The notes beneath the pieces are model-generated. The model was not told where the DNA came from, did not search any database, and worked only from the letters and a program-made list of their open reading frames with translations. Below are positions 55,017 through 62,513 of a stretch of 64,000 bases of DNA, piece by piece. Made by a program: the position numbers and the translations under genes. The stretch lies in contig CAWJPD010000008.1 of NCBI GenBank assembly GCA_963844635.1, forward strand, positions 124,001 through 188,000, in the 5' to 3' direction. Source of the stretch: JAJPKK01 sp963844635 (GTDB lineage: Bacteria; Pseudomonadota; Alphaproteobacteria; Rhizobiales; Xanthobacteraceae). Within the stretch, counting starts at the first letter, position 1. Each line of letters opens with the position of its first letter.

Positions 55017-56495
55017 TCAGCTCTGCCTCGGCTCCAAGAGCCAGCCGAACTTTTCCCGCGCCTTGCGCGTCACCTCGGTGCTCGGCGCGTTGCTGGGCGG
55101 AAATTTGTCGCGCCAATGAAACGGCTTGCAGGCGTTGATGACGGCGACCGAGTGGGTGAGGTCGCCGGCGGCGCGGCGTTCCGGCGCGAGACGGGGGTCG
55201 GCCGGCGAATCCCAAGAGCCTTCAATGAACTGAATGGATTCTTTCGGATCGCTTCGCGTCAGCATCGCCCAGATCAGGTGTTCGAGGTTGGTCACGTCAA
55301 CATCCTCATCGACGACGACGATGTATTTCACGGCGTAGACCGAAGCGCCGCATTGGGCGGCGACCTGTCCGGCCTGCACAGCGTGGCCGGGGAATTTCTG
55401 CTTGATCGACACGCCATGCAGCAGGCGCGAGCCGCCGACTTCGTGACACCAGACCTGCTGCACTTCGGGAACGCCGGCGCCGGTCATGTTCTGTTTGATC
55501 ATCGCGGAACGCAACACCGCTCGGTAGCGCGCCATTTCGTCGGGACCGGCGCCCATTGGAGGAACGCCGAGCAGGATGGGATCGTTGCGGTGATAGATCG
55601 CCTTGATGTCCAGGACCGGCCGCGGCGCCGCCCCGCCAGCATAATGCCCGGTCCATTCTCCGAACGGCCCCTCGATTTCGGTGCGTCCCGGCGCGACATA
55701 GCCTTCGAGCACGATCTCGGCGTCGGCCGGGAACGGCAGGCCAGTGACCCGGCCCTTCACCATGCGCACCGGGCGGCCGCGCAAGCCGCCAACAATATCG
55801 ATTTCGAAAACGCCGTAAGGAGCCTCGGTGCCGCCGTAGAAGAACGCGAGGGGGTCCCCGCCCAGCACCATGACGAGCGGCATCGCCGCGCCGCGCTTGA
55901 AATATTTTTCGCGGTGCAGGTAGCCGTGGTGCCCGGTCGCCATCAGTACGCCGACGGTTGTGCGGTCGAACACCTGGGCGCGATAGGCGCCGGCGTTGAG
56001 CCAATTCTCCTCGGGGTCGCGCGTGATGCTGTAGGTTCCCGTCCCGATATAGCGGCCCCCGTCGCGTTCGTGCCAGATCGGGGCGGGGAACTTCTCGACG
56101 TCGATATCGGCGCCGGTCATCACGTTCTCGAATACCGGCCCCGTGTCCACGATCTCATGCGGAATGAGGCGCATGTTCTTGAGATAGGCATCACGGCAGG
56201 CTTCGCTGAGTTCCCACTTGGTGAGATCGTCGGGAAAGCCGAAGGTCATGTTGCGGCGGCGGCCGGCAAAGACATTCATCAGCAGGCGGAAGCCCTTTGG
56301 GCAGCCCGGAATGTCTTCGAATACGACGCACGGACCCTCCTCGGCCCGTAGCACCGCCTCCGCCGCGAGCCCGATATCCTCCTGCCAGCTCGCGCCGCGC
56401 ACGGTGCGAACCTCGCCAAGCGCTTCGGCGAGCGCGAGCCAGCCCCGCAGGTCTTCATAGGCGATCCCGGAGTTGAAATTGCTGCGGGCATCCAT
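55017..56495 (-). CDS. UbiD family decarboxylase
   Basis: A 492-residue prenylated-FMN-dependent decarboxylase of the UbiD group. Seen are EEGPCVVFEDIPGCPKGFRL, FGFPDDLTKWELSEACRDA, PAPIWHERDGGRYIGTGTYS, LGGDPLAFFYGGTEAPYGVF, the catalytic GRTEIEGPFGEWTGHYAGG and VYAVKYIVVVDEDVDVTNLE. The Glu in EIEGPFGEWTG belongs to the conserved Glu-Arg-Glu set. ATG 56495 (MDARSNFNSG) has GAGG a short way upstream. A prFMN-making UbiX gene is not nearby. Substrates may be aromatic or alpha,beta-unsaturated acids, fitting its operon with a GMC alcohol oxidoreductase. Confidence 0.9.
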   Translation of the reverse strand: MDARSNFNSGIAYEDLRGWLALAEALGEVRTVRGASWQEDIGLAAEAVLRAEEGPCVVFEDIPGCPKGFRLLMNVFAGRRRNMTFGFPDDLTKWELSEACRDAYLKNMRLIPHEIVDTGPVFENVMTGADIDVEKFPAPIWHERDGGRYIGTGTYSITRDPEENWLNAGAYRAQVFDRTTVGVLMATGHHGYLHREKYFKRGAAMPLVMVLGGDPLAFFYGGTEAPYGVFEIDIVGGLRGRPVRMVKGRVTGLPFPADAEIVLEGYVAPGRTEIEGPFGEWTGHYAGGAAPRPVLDIKAIYHRNDPILLGVPPMGAGPDEMARYRAVLRSAMIKQNMTGAGVPEVQQVWCHEVGGSRLLHGVSIKQKFPGHAVQAGQVAAQCGASVYAVKYIVVVDEDVDVTNLEHLIWAMLTRSDPKESIQFIEGSWDSPADPRLAPERRAAGDLTHSVAVINACKPFHWRDKFPPSNAPSTEVTRKAREKFGWLLEPRQS

Positions 56496-56790
56496 CCGCG
56501 GAAAATCCTCTTTTCGGCCCGCGCTGCCGCGCCAGCCATGGCGTCCACCGGCGATCCGCGCGATCGGTGTCGGATGGGGTCTGCTTTCGATGCGATCTCT
56601 CATTGCCGCGAACGATGAGCCGGTCAACTCTCATGTTCACCGTCCTGTTTCGCCCGCGGCGCCGGTGGTGTGACAAGGCCGCTGTGTGACCATCCGGTGC
56701 AGAGGACGAGCACGTCGCAATCCTATGCATGATGAAAAAAAGCCGCAGGGATGCCCTGCGGCTCTGTTTCGACCGCCTCCGTTGCGGCCT
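56496..56790. other. Gap upstream of the UbiD gene; no gene seen
   Basis: Open frames here lack start signals and conserved text. A small hairpin GCCGCAGGGATGCCCTGCGGC lies at about 56742-56762. The remainder of the gap, 56791-56892, is R1 copy g. Confidence 0.45.
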
Positions 56791-56892
56791 AGAGCGGGAC
56801 GCGCTCAGCTTGAAATGCCTCCCGCTCAGCCTCTTTGATTGCGCGCATGATCTTGGTCCGAAAAGTCTACAAGTTTTCGGGATCATGCTCTA
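56791..56892. repeat. R1 palindromic repeat, copy g
   Basis: It runs AGAGCGGGACGCGCTCAGC, CCTCCCGCTC, GCGCGCATGATCTTGGTCCG, then AAAAGTCTACAAGTTTTCGG and GATCATGCTCTA. The last CTA (56890-56892) is the TAG stop codon of the minus-strand NHL protein gene. Confidence 0.8.
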
Positions 56893-58005
56893 CCGCGCAG
56901 CGAGTGCAGACATGCCCTTGTAGGTCAGCTTCTGCATGCCCATGCCGGTTGCGGCGACGTAGATGTTGCCTTTGGGGTCGGTCGTGATCAGGTGGCCGCC
57001 GCCGATCGATCCTGGCGGCTTGATCGCGCCAAGGTACTCCAGCGACTTGCGATCGACGACCGCGATCGAATCGCCATCGCCGACATAGAGGAACTGCTGG
57101 TCCGGATCGGGCGAGAGCGCGACCGAGCGGGCGAAGGTGGTGTTGGACTTGATCAGCTGCTTGAGGAACTTGCCATCGGTGGTGAAGGACTGGATGCGGC
57201 GATTCTCGCGGTCGGCCACATAGACGATGCCGTCCTTGGACACGCGGACCGAGTGCACGATGCTGAACTGCGGCGGTCCCGGCGGAGCGAAGTTGGTCAC
57301 CCGCACGATCTCGCAATGGTCGTCGTCCTTCGGCACGTCACCGAACGCACCCCACATCCGCTTGAACGCCCCCGTATCGGCATCGAACACGATGACACGG
57401 TGATTGCCGTAGCCGTCGGCGACAAAAAGTTCGTTGGTCGGTGCATAGACATTGAAGTCGGCCGCGCGATGCACGTTTTGCGTGTCGGCGTTTCCCTTGC
57501 TCTGGTTGCTGTGACCAATCTGCAGCACGAACTTGCCTTCGGCCGTGAACTTGAGCAGTTGGTCGTCGGCCACCGGTTTCAGACGCGCAAGGCCATTGCT
57601 CGGGCAATTATTGCCACTGATCCACACGAAGCCTTTGTTGTCGACATAGATGCCGTGTTCCCGCTGGGGCCATTCATAGCCTGCAACGTCGCCGCCCCAG
57701 CCGCGGATGAAATGGCCGGCCGGATCGAACATCAGCACCGGCGGAGCGGCATGGCCGAAATCGGGGTCCTTGAGCGTGCGCGGACGATGCAGCAGGTAGA
57801 TGTTGCCCGCCGCATCCGAGGCGAAGCTCGAAACATCGCCGATCTTCCACTCCGGCGGGACGCGCGGCCAGGATTTGTCGACTTCGAATTGCGGCAGGGC
57901 GCGGCCGTTCTGCGCTGACGCCGCGGGTGCAAACCATTTGCCGTGCATGGCCGCAGCCACGACCAGGGCCGCGACGGCGGCGCGGGCAAAAAGTTTCGTG
58001 TTCAT
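56890..58005 (-). CDS. Exported NHL-repeat beta-propeller protein (PAL-like)
   Basis: A 371-residue exported protein. The signal peptide is MNTKLFARAAVAALVVAAAM followed by HGKWFAPAASA. Blades read AGNIYLLHRPRTLKDPDFGH, EHGIYVDNKGFVWISGNNC, ELFVADGYGNHRVIVFDADT, DGIVYVADRENRRIQSFTTD, QFLYVGDGDSIAVVDRK and GNIYVAATGMGMQKLTYKG. It resembles the gene at 21278 and PAL-like lyases, without proof of activity. Its stop codon TAG overlaps R1 copy g. It is transcribed after the Vgb-like cytochrome gene, separated by R1 copy h. Confidence 0.82.
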   Translation of the reverse strand: MNTKLFARAAVAALVVAAAMHGKWFAPAASAQNGRALPQFEVDKSWPRVPPEWKIGDVSSFASDAAGNIYLLHRPRTLKDPDFGHAAPPVLMFDPAGHFIRGWGGDVAGYEWPQREHGIYVDNKGFVWISGNNCPSNGLARLKPVADDQLLKFTAEGKFVLQIGHSNQSKGNADTQNVHRAADFNVYAPTNELFVADGYGNHRVIVFDADTGAFKRMWGAFGDVPKDDDHCEIVRVTNFAPPGPPQFSIVHSVRVSKDGIVYVADRENRRIQSFTTDGKFLKQLIKSNTTFARSVALSPDPDQQFLYVGDGDSIAVVDRKSLEYLGAIKPPGSIGGGHLITTDPKGNIYVAATGMGMQKLTYKGMSALAAR

Positions 58006-58061
58006 CGGATCATATCCTTTTTTCCTTGGTTGCGTTCCTTAAGTTTTGCCGCTGCTTTGTT

Positions 58062-58200
58062 GAACGATTCCGCGCTGGAATCGTGTCCCGCTCAGTTCTC
58101 TTTCAGGCATCCGTCGCCGACTGCGCTCGACCACGGATCGCGGTGATTTTGCGCATGATCCTTGTCGGAAAAGTCTGCAACTTTTCGGGATCAAGCGCTA
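58062..58200. repeat. R1 palindromic repeat, copy h
   Basis: It has the diverged outer arm ending GTCCCGCTC, the central CGTCGCCGACTGCGCTCGACC, then GCGCATGATCCTTGTCGG, AAAAGTCTGCAACTTTTCGG and GATCAAGCGCTA. The last CTA (58198-58200) is the TAG stop codon of the gene at 58198. Confidence 0.75.
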
Positions 58201-59775
58201 CTGCGCGTCGGCACTACGCTGACGCGTCGCGACATAGAAATAGCCGATGCGGTTGTTGGGTGGCGAGCCGTACCAGAAGCGACCGTCCTTATCGAGGAAG
58301 AAGTCGCGCATGCCATTGTCGCTGTAGGGCATCGGGTACTCGACGACCTTGCCACTTTCGGGATCAAGTCGGCCGATCACGTCGCGGTGCTCGCCGGAGT
58401 ACCAGACCTTATGGTCGGGCGCGATGCCAAGAGCATAGGGTGCGGTGTGCTGATGCGGCAGCGCGTACTCGGTAAACCTCTCCTTGACGGGGTCGAAACG
58501 CCCGATCTTGCTGTCGGTGTACTCCGCAAACCAGATGACGCCGTCGCTGTCGACCTGGATGCGCCGTGGCCGCTCGCGGGTCGGCGGGATGTACTTGGTC
58601 ACTTTCAGGGTCACCGGGTCGACTTTGCCGATGGCACCGTTCTTCGTCATTTCGGTGAACCAAACGGTGCCCTTCTGGTCGAGAGCGATGCCGTAGGAGG
58701 TCGGCACATCGCCGAGATGGTTGAAGGTCTTTGTCACCGGGTCGAATCGGGTAAGGCCACCGGTCGACCAGACCGAACCGTCGGGATGAACGCGGATGGT
58801 GTGTTTGCGCCAGTCGTCCTGGAATTCCGTGATCTTCTGCGTGACCGGGTCCCAACGCCCGAGCTTCTTCGCGCCGGCCTCGGTGATCCACACCGAGCCA
58901 TCGGCTGCCGGGACCGCCGAATGGATGAGCGCAGGGCCCGGGTTTGGAACAGGAAACTCCTTGATTTCGCCCGTTCTCGGATTGAGGCGCGCCAGCTTGT
59001 TGGCCTGACCGTATTCGGCGATCCAGAATTGGCCGTCCCTGTCAGGATCGGCCATCCACGGAAAGCGATTGGGGCCCGGCATTTCGAAGTCGACATAGAC
59101 GATGTTGAGCGCCTCGTCGGGGAATTCCGTCAGCGTACCCTTATAGCCCGGGACATCGGCCGGCGATTTCGGCAGCGTCGAATCCTCGCCGAACGTCGTA
59201 TTGAGATAATAGATCACGTCTTCCGCCTGCTGATCGGAGAAGCCCTGCCGATCGGCAAGCGAGGAGCGCATCGCCTCGCGCATGAAGGAGACTGCGTTGC
59301 GCCAGCCATCCTCGTCCCGCACCGTCGCCGCCATCCTCGACTGGAAGCCGTGACAACTCATGCAGTTGTCGAACAGCGTTTTCTTGCCGCGAGCGTCGGG
59401 AAGCAGTTGACGGCCTTGTTCGATTGAAATGTCGGTCCAGCGCACCGGGGCAGTCGCCAGCGTAAAGTCGAAGCCGGCATTCTGATCCGTTGAAAGCTTC
59501 ACCCCAGTCTTGGGGTCCGCCTTGTAGCCGGTCGCGCGCACCTGGATTCGATAGTCGCCTTCCGGCAGGTTCTCGACCGCGTAATGACCCTGCTTGTCGG
59601 TCAGCACGCTCACCGTCATCTTCATGCCCGCATGCCGCGCCTGGACGAAGGCGCCGCGGAATGGTGCGCCGTCGGGCCCGATCACGGTTCCGGTAAGGGT
59701 TGCGGCGTCAGCGCCGCAGGCGCCGAATGCCGCGGCGGCAGCGAACAGAGTTGCAAACGGCGCAAATGACCGCAT
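58198..59775 (-). CDS. Exported multidomain protein: carboxypeptidase-regulatory-like domain, cytochrome c motif, Vgb-like propeller
   Basis: A 525-residue exported protein. The signal peptide is MRSFAPFATLFAAAAAFGAC. Residues 25-105 form an Ig-like carboxypeptidase-regulatory fold (LTGTVIGPDGAPFRGAFVQA). A single heme motif CMSCH (138-142) follows DARGKKTLFDN. From about 220 on it is a beta-propeller of virginiamycin B lyase type: DGQFWIAEYGQANKLARLNP, GSVWITEAGAKKLGRWDP, GTVWFTEMTKNGAIGKVDP, GVIWFAEYTDSKIGRFDP. The heme suggests a periplasmic redox role rather than a streptogramin lyase. ATG 59775 has GAGGA upstream. The TAG stop lies in R1 copy h. Confidence 0.85.
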   Translation of the reverse strand: MRSFAPFATLFAAAAAFGACGADAATLTGTVIGPDGAPFRGAFVQARHAGMKMTVSVLTDKQGHYAVENLPEGDYRIQVRATGYKADPKTGVKLSTDQNAGFDFTLATAPVRWTDISIEQGRQLLPDARGKKTLFDNCMSCHGFQSRMAATVRDEDGWRNAVSFMREAMRSSLADRQGFSDQQAEDVIYYLNTTFGEDSTLPKSPADVPGYKGTLTEFPDEALNIVYVDFEMPGPNRFPWMADPDRDGQFWIAEYGQANKLARLNPRTGEIKEFPVPNPGPALIHSAVPAADGSVWITEAGAKKLGRWDPVTQKITEFQDDWRKHTIRVHPDGSVWSTGGLTRFDPVTKTFNHLGDVPTSYGIALDQKGTVWFTEMTKNGAIGKVDPVTLKVTKYIPPTRERPRRIQVDSDGVIWFAEYTDSKIGRFDPVKERFTEYALPHQHTAPYALGIAPDHKVWYSGEHRDVIGRLDPESGKVVEYPMPYSDNGMRDFFLDKDGRFWYGSPPNNRIGYFYVATRQRSADAQ

Positions 59776-59815
59776 GGCGTTTCCTCGCAAATTCAAATTG
59801 TGACTCCCGATAGCC

Positions 59816-59918
59816 TAAAGCGGGATAGATTCAGCTTGAACCGCCTCCCGCTCGGTTCCCTTATGATCTTGCGCATGATCTTTGTCCGAAAAGTCTGCAC
59901 TTTTCGGGACCATGCGCC
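59816..59918. repeat. R1 palindromic repeat, copy i
   Basis: It runs TAAAGCGGGATAGATTCAGC, GCCTCCCGCTC, GCGCATGATCTTTGTCCG, then AAAAGTCTGCACTTTTCGGG and ACCATGCGCC. It lies upstream of the cytochrome-propeller gene. The rest of 59919-60138 shows no gene. Confidence 0.75.
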
Positions 59919-60138
59919 AAGGGCACGGCGGTGGCCGCTCGCGCCTCGTTCGAGCTTGCGCGGGTCTATTGGGCTCCCGCTCACCAACCATGTCAAGGCA
60001 GCGCAGTCGCGGGAAGCCCGTCTCAGACCGAGCGGGGCCCGGCAGTTTCTGCCGCCGACCGTGACCGTTTTTGCCCGGCCGCGCGACGGTCGCGCCCGCG
60101 TCATCAAGTTAAGCTACTGATATAGCTGGATATTATCT

Positions 60139-60154
60139 TTGGCACAGGCCTTGC
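60139..60154 (+). promoter_or_regulatory. Sigma-54 promoter of flgE
   Basis: The sequence TTGGCACAGGCCTTGC is a perfect -24/-12 element (TGGCAC-N5-TTGC with GG and GC ten bases apart). The predicted start is about 47 bases before the flgE ATG. Hook genes of alphaproteobacterial polar flagella are known to use sigma-54 with FlbD. Confidence 0.85.
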
Positions 60155-60212
60155 GGCGGAGCTTCCAAAGACGTGGGCCCTCGCCGCTGGCGTCCGCGTC
60201 AAGGAGAACGTG

Positions 60213-62210
60213 ATGGGCATATTCGACGCGCTCAATACCGCGGTGAGCGGACTGCAAGCGCAGTCCTTTTCGCTGCAGAACATTTCTGGCGACATCGCCA
60301 ATTCGCAGACGACGGCGTTCAAGGGGACGGATACCCAGTTTGAAGACCTTCTCTCCGCCCAGGCGAATGCCGGAGAGGAGACGGCAGGAAGCGTGATCGC
60401 CTCATCCAGTTCCAGCATAGACGTGCAAGGCGATATCGAATCGACGCAGGTCGGCACCAACATGGCGATCAATGGCGACGGGTTTTTTGTCGTCCAGAAG
60501 CCCACCGGTTTCAGCGATGGCATTCCCAGTTTCAGTGGCGTCAACATGTACACCCGGCAAGGTGATTTTCAGGTCCAGAACGGCTATCTCGTAAATGGCG
60601 CCGGCTACTACCTGATGGGCGTGCCGATCGATCCGACCACCGACAACCCGGAAGGCAGCGTACCGAGCCTGCTTCAGTTCCAGAACAATTTCCTGCCGGC
60701 CCAGGCCACCTCCTCGATAACCTACAGCGCCAATCTTCCGACCACTCCGAGTACTGCGGACGCCAATTCAAGCGTGCCCGGGTCCGAACTCCTCAATCCG
60801 GCCGACTTCGTGTCCAACCCGCTTGCTGCCAGCGGACAGCCGGCGGTCATGACCGGTAGCGGGGCGACCCTGCTGCCGGACGCGCTCGCGACGGTGACAG
60901 GGACTGCCGACACGAGTGGTTATGTGGTGCCGTCAGGCGGCGGCAACATCACGATCAATGGAACGAGCATCACCTTGGCCGCGGGGGACACGGCGGCCGA
61001 TATCGCGACCGCAATCAGCGGCGCGGGCGTCGGCGTCACCGCGACGGTGAATGCGAGCAACGAGATCGTGCTCACCGGCGCGGACGCGGCAACGTCGGTC
61101 GACGTCCAGAGCGGGAGCACGTCGAGCATCCTGTCCTCCCTCGGACTGAGCGTCGGCGATGCAACTCCCACCAATTTGCTCACGCAGGGCGCCGTCTCAC
61201 AAGGCCAAACGCTGACCGTCGCCTTCGGCAGCAATTCGACCACGCTGACTTTCGGCACCGGAACCAACCAGATTGCCACGATGGCCCAATTGAGCACGGC
61301 GCTCAGCACGCTCAACGGCGGCTCCGGCACCCTCAATACCCAAAATGGCGACATTACCCTGACCGCCTCGAACACCAGCGATCAGATCACCGTTGGCGGC
61401 ACGGCGACGCCGGCCACTTTCGGCTTGCAGACGACATCGGAAATCCCGCCCGATGGCACGGTGATCGGTAGCGATCTCAACTCATTCCTGAATTCGTCGG
61501 TCGGCGGCGGCGCGATTACCGCCTATGATCAGGCCGGCTCGCCGGTAAATCTGCAATTCCGCTGGGCGAAGGTGGACAGTGCGAGCCTCGGCAGCGGACA
61601 TTCCGATACGTGGGCGCTGTTCTACCAGACCAACAGCTCGCCGACATCGTCGCAGTCCGCCTGGCAAAATGTCGGAACCGACTTCACATTCGGCGCCAAC
61701 GGAATGCCCTCGCCGGCGATCTCGGGCGTAACGCTTTCCGACGTGTCCGTTGACGGCGTGTCTCTCGGCAATGTGCAGCTGAGCTTCGGCGCGGGCGGCC
61801 TGACCCAGTTCGCTGCCACCAACGGTACGGTGAACGTCAATTTGCTGCAACAGAACGGATTCGCTGCAGGCACACTGCAGACGCTCTCGGTCAGCGACAA
61901 GGGACGGGTCACCGGTTCCTACTCGAACGGCCAGACCGTCGACCTCGCCCAAGTCACGCTTGCCTCCTTCAGCGGCGAGGATTTCCTGCAGAGCGTTTCC
62001 GGCAACGCCTACGCACAGACTGACGGGTCGGGCGCTCCGGTCTATGACGCCTCCGGCACCATCACGCCGTCGGCGCTGGAAGGATCGAACACCGACATCG
62101 CCGACGAGTTCACCAAGCTGATCGTCACGCAACAAGCCTACTCGGCGAATGCGCGCGTCATCACCACAGCCAACCAGATGCTCCAGGTGGTCATCAACAT
62201 GGTGCAGTAA
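60213..62210 (+). CDS. flgE: Flagellar hook protein FlgE
   Basis: FlgE, 665 residues, polymerises into the hook joining the flagellar rod to the filament. The N-terminal rod-type motif is IFDALNTAVSGLQAQSFSLQ, then NISGDIANSQTTAFKGTDTQ; the MAINGDGFFVVQ and YTRQGDFQVQNGYLVNGAGY blocks follow. The variable middle is Thr/Ser/Gly-rich. The C-terminal DIADEFTKLIVTQQAYSANA and VITTANQMLQVVINMVQ form the paired coiled-coil end. AAGGAG precedes ATG 60213; a GTG at 60210 is also possible. It is driven by the sigma-54 promoter at 60139 and followed by flgK. Confidence 0.95.
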   Translation: MGIFDALNTAVSGLQAQSFSLQNISGDIANSQTTAFKGTDTQFEDLLSAQANAGEETAGSVIASSSSSIDVQGDIESTQVGTNMAINGDGFFVVQKPTGFSDGIPSFSGVNMYTRQGDFQVQNGYLVNGAGYYLMGVPIDPTTDNPEGSVPSLLQFQNNFLPAQATSSITYSANLPTTPSTADANSSVPGSELLNPADFVSNPLAASGQPAVMTGSGATLLPDALATVTGTADTSGYVVPSGGGNITINGTSITLAAGDTAADIATAISGAGVGVTATVNASNEIVLTGADAATSVDVQSGSTSSILSSLGLSVGDATPTNLLTQGAVSQGQTLTVAFGSNSTTLTFGTGTNQIATMAQLSTALSTLNGGSGTLNTQNGDITLTASNTSDQITVGGTATPATFGLQTTSEIPPDGTVIGSDLNSFLNSSVGGGAITAYDQAGSPVNLQFRWAKVDSASLGSGHSDTWALFYQTNSSPTSSQSAWQNVGTDFTFGANGMPSPAISGVTLSDVSVDGVSLGNVQLSFGAGGLTQFAATNGTVNVNLLQQNGFAAGTLQTLSVSDKGRVTGSYSNGQTVDLAQVTLASFSGEDFLQSVSGNAYAQTDGSGAPVYDASGTITPSALEGSNTDIADEFTKLIVTQQAYSANARVITTANQMLQVVINMVQ

Positions 62211-62253
62211 GGATTGGCCCAATGGGCAGCGAGACACAGCTTGCTCCAATTGT

Positions 62254-62447
62254 CATCGCCCGGCGCGGGGTCCCCATCGTTTGGCCACCTCAATGCAGCA
62301 GTCAAACAAACCGCGCTTTGAAGCGGCCAAACGATGGGGTGCCTCTGGACCGGGCGATCCAGTAATCGCCGGAGTGTCGTTTGAACGTAATGCGTTCCAA
62401 TGCGAGTCGCGGGGCCACCGAATGCCCCGCTTAAAGCGGGGCATGAC
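62254..62447. repeat. Dispersed inverted repeats between flgE and flgK
   Basis: One perfect 15-bp pair, CCCCATCGTTTGGCC (62272-62286) and GGCCAAACGATGGGG (62325-62339), is flanked by TCGCCCGG and CCGGGCGA. A second hairpin, ATGCCCCGCT/AGCGGGGCAT (62422-62444), recurs at the window start. Together they fill the 303-bp gap inside the flagellar operon. Confidence 0.8.
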
Positions 62448-62513
62448 AACAAAAGAAGCCTTTCGAGAGCCGGCGACCATGTCACCTAGCGAATATCCTG
62501 CTCGCAGCGCAAG

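Noticed and set aside
58198..59775. Virginiamycin B lyase resistance gene
   Set aside because: The protein is exported, carries a heme motif and an extra domain, and only its propeller resembles Vgb. No resistance role is supported.
62254..62447. A transposon or insertion sequence between flgE and flgK
   Set aside because: Only short inverted repeats are present; there is no transposase frame. It fits dispersed palindromic repeats.
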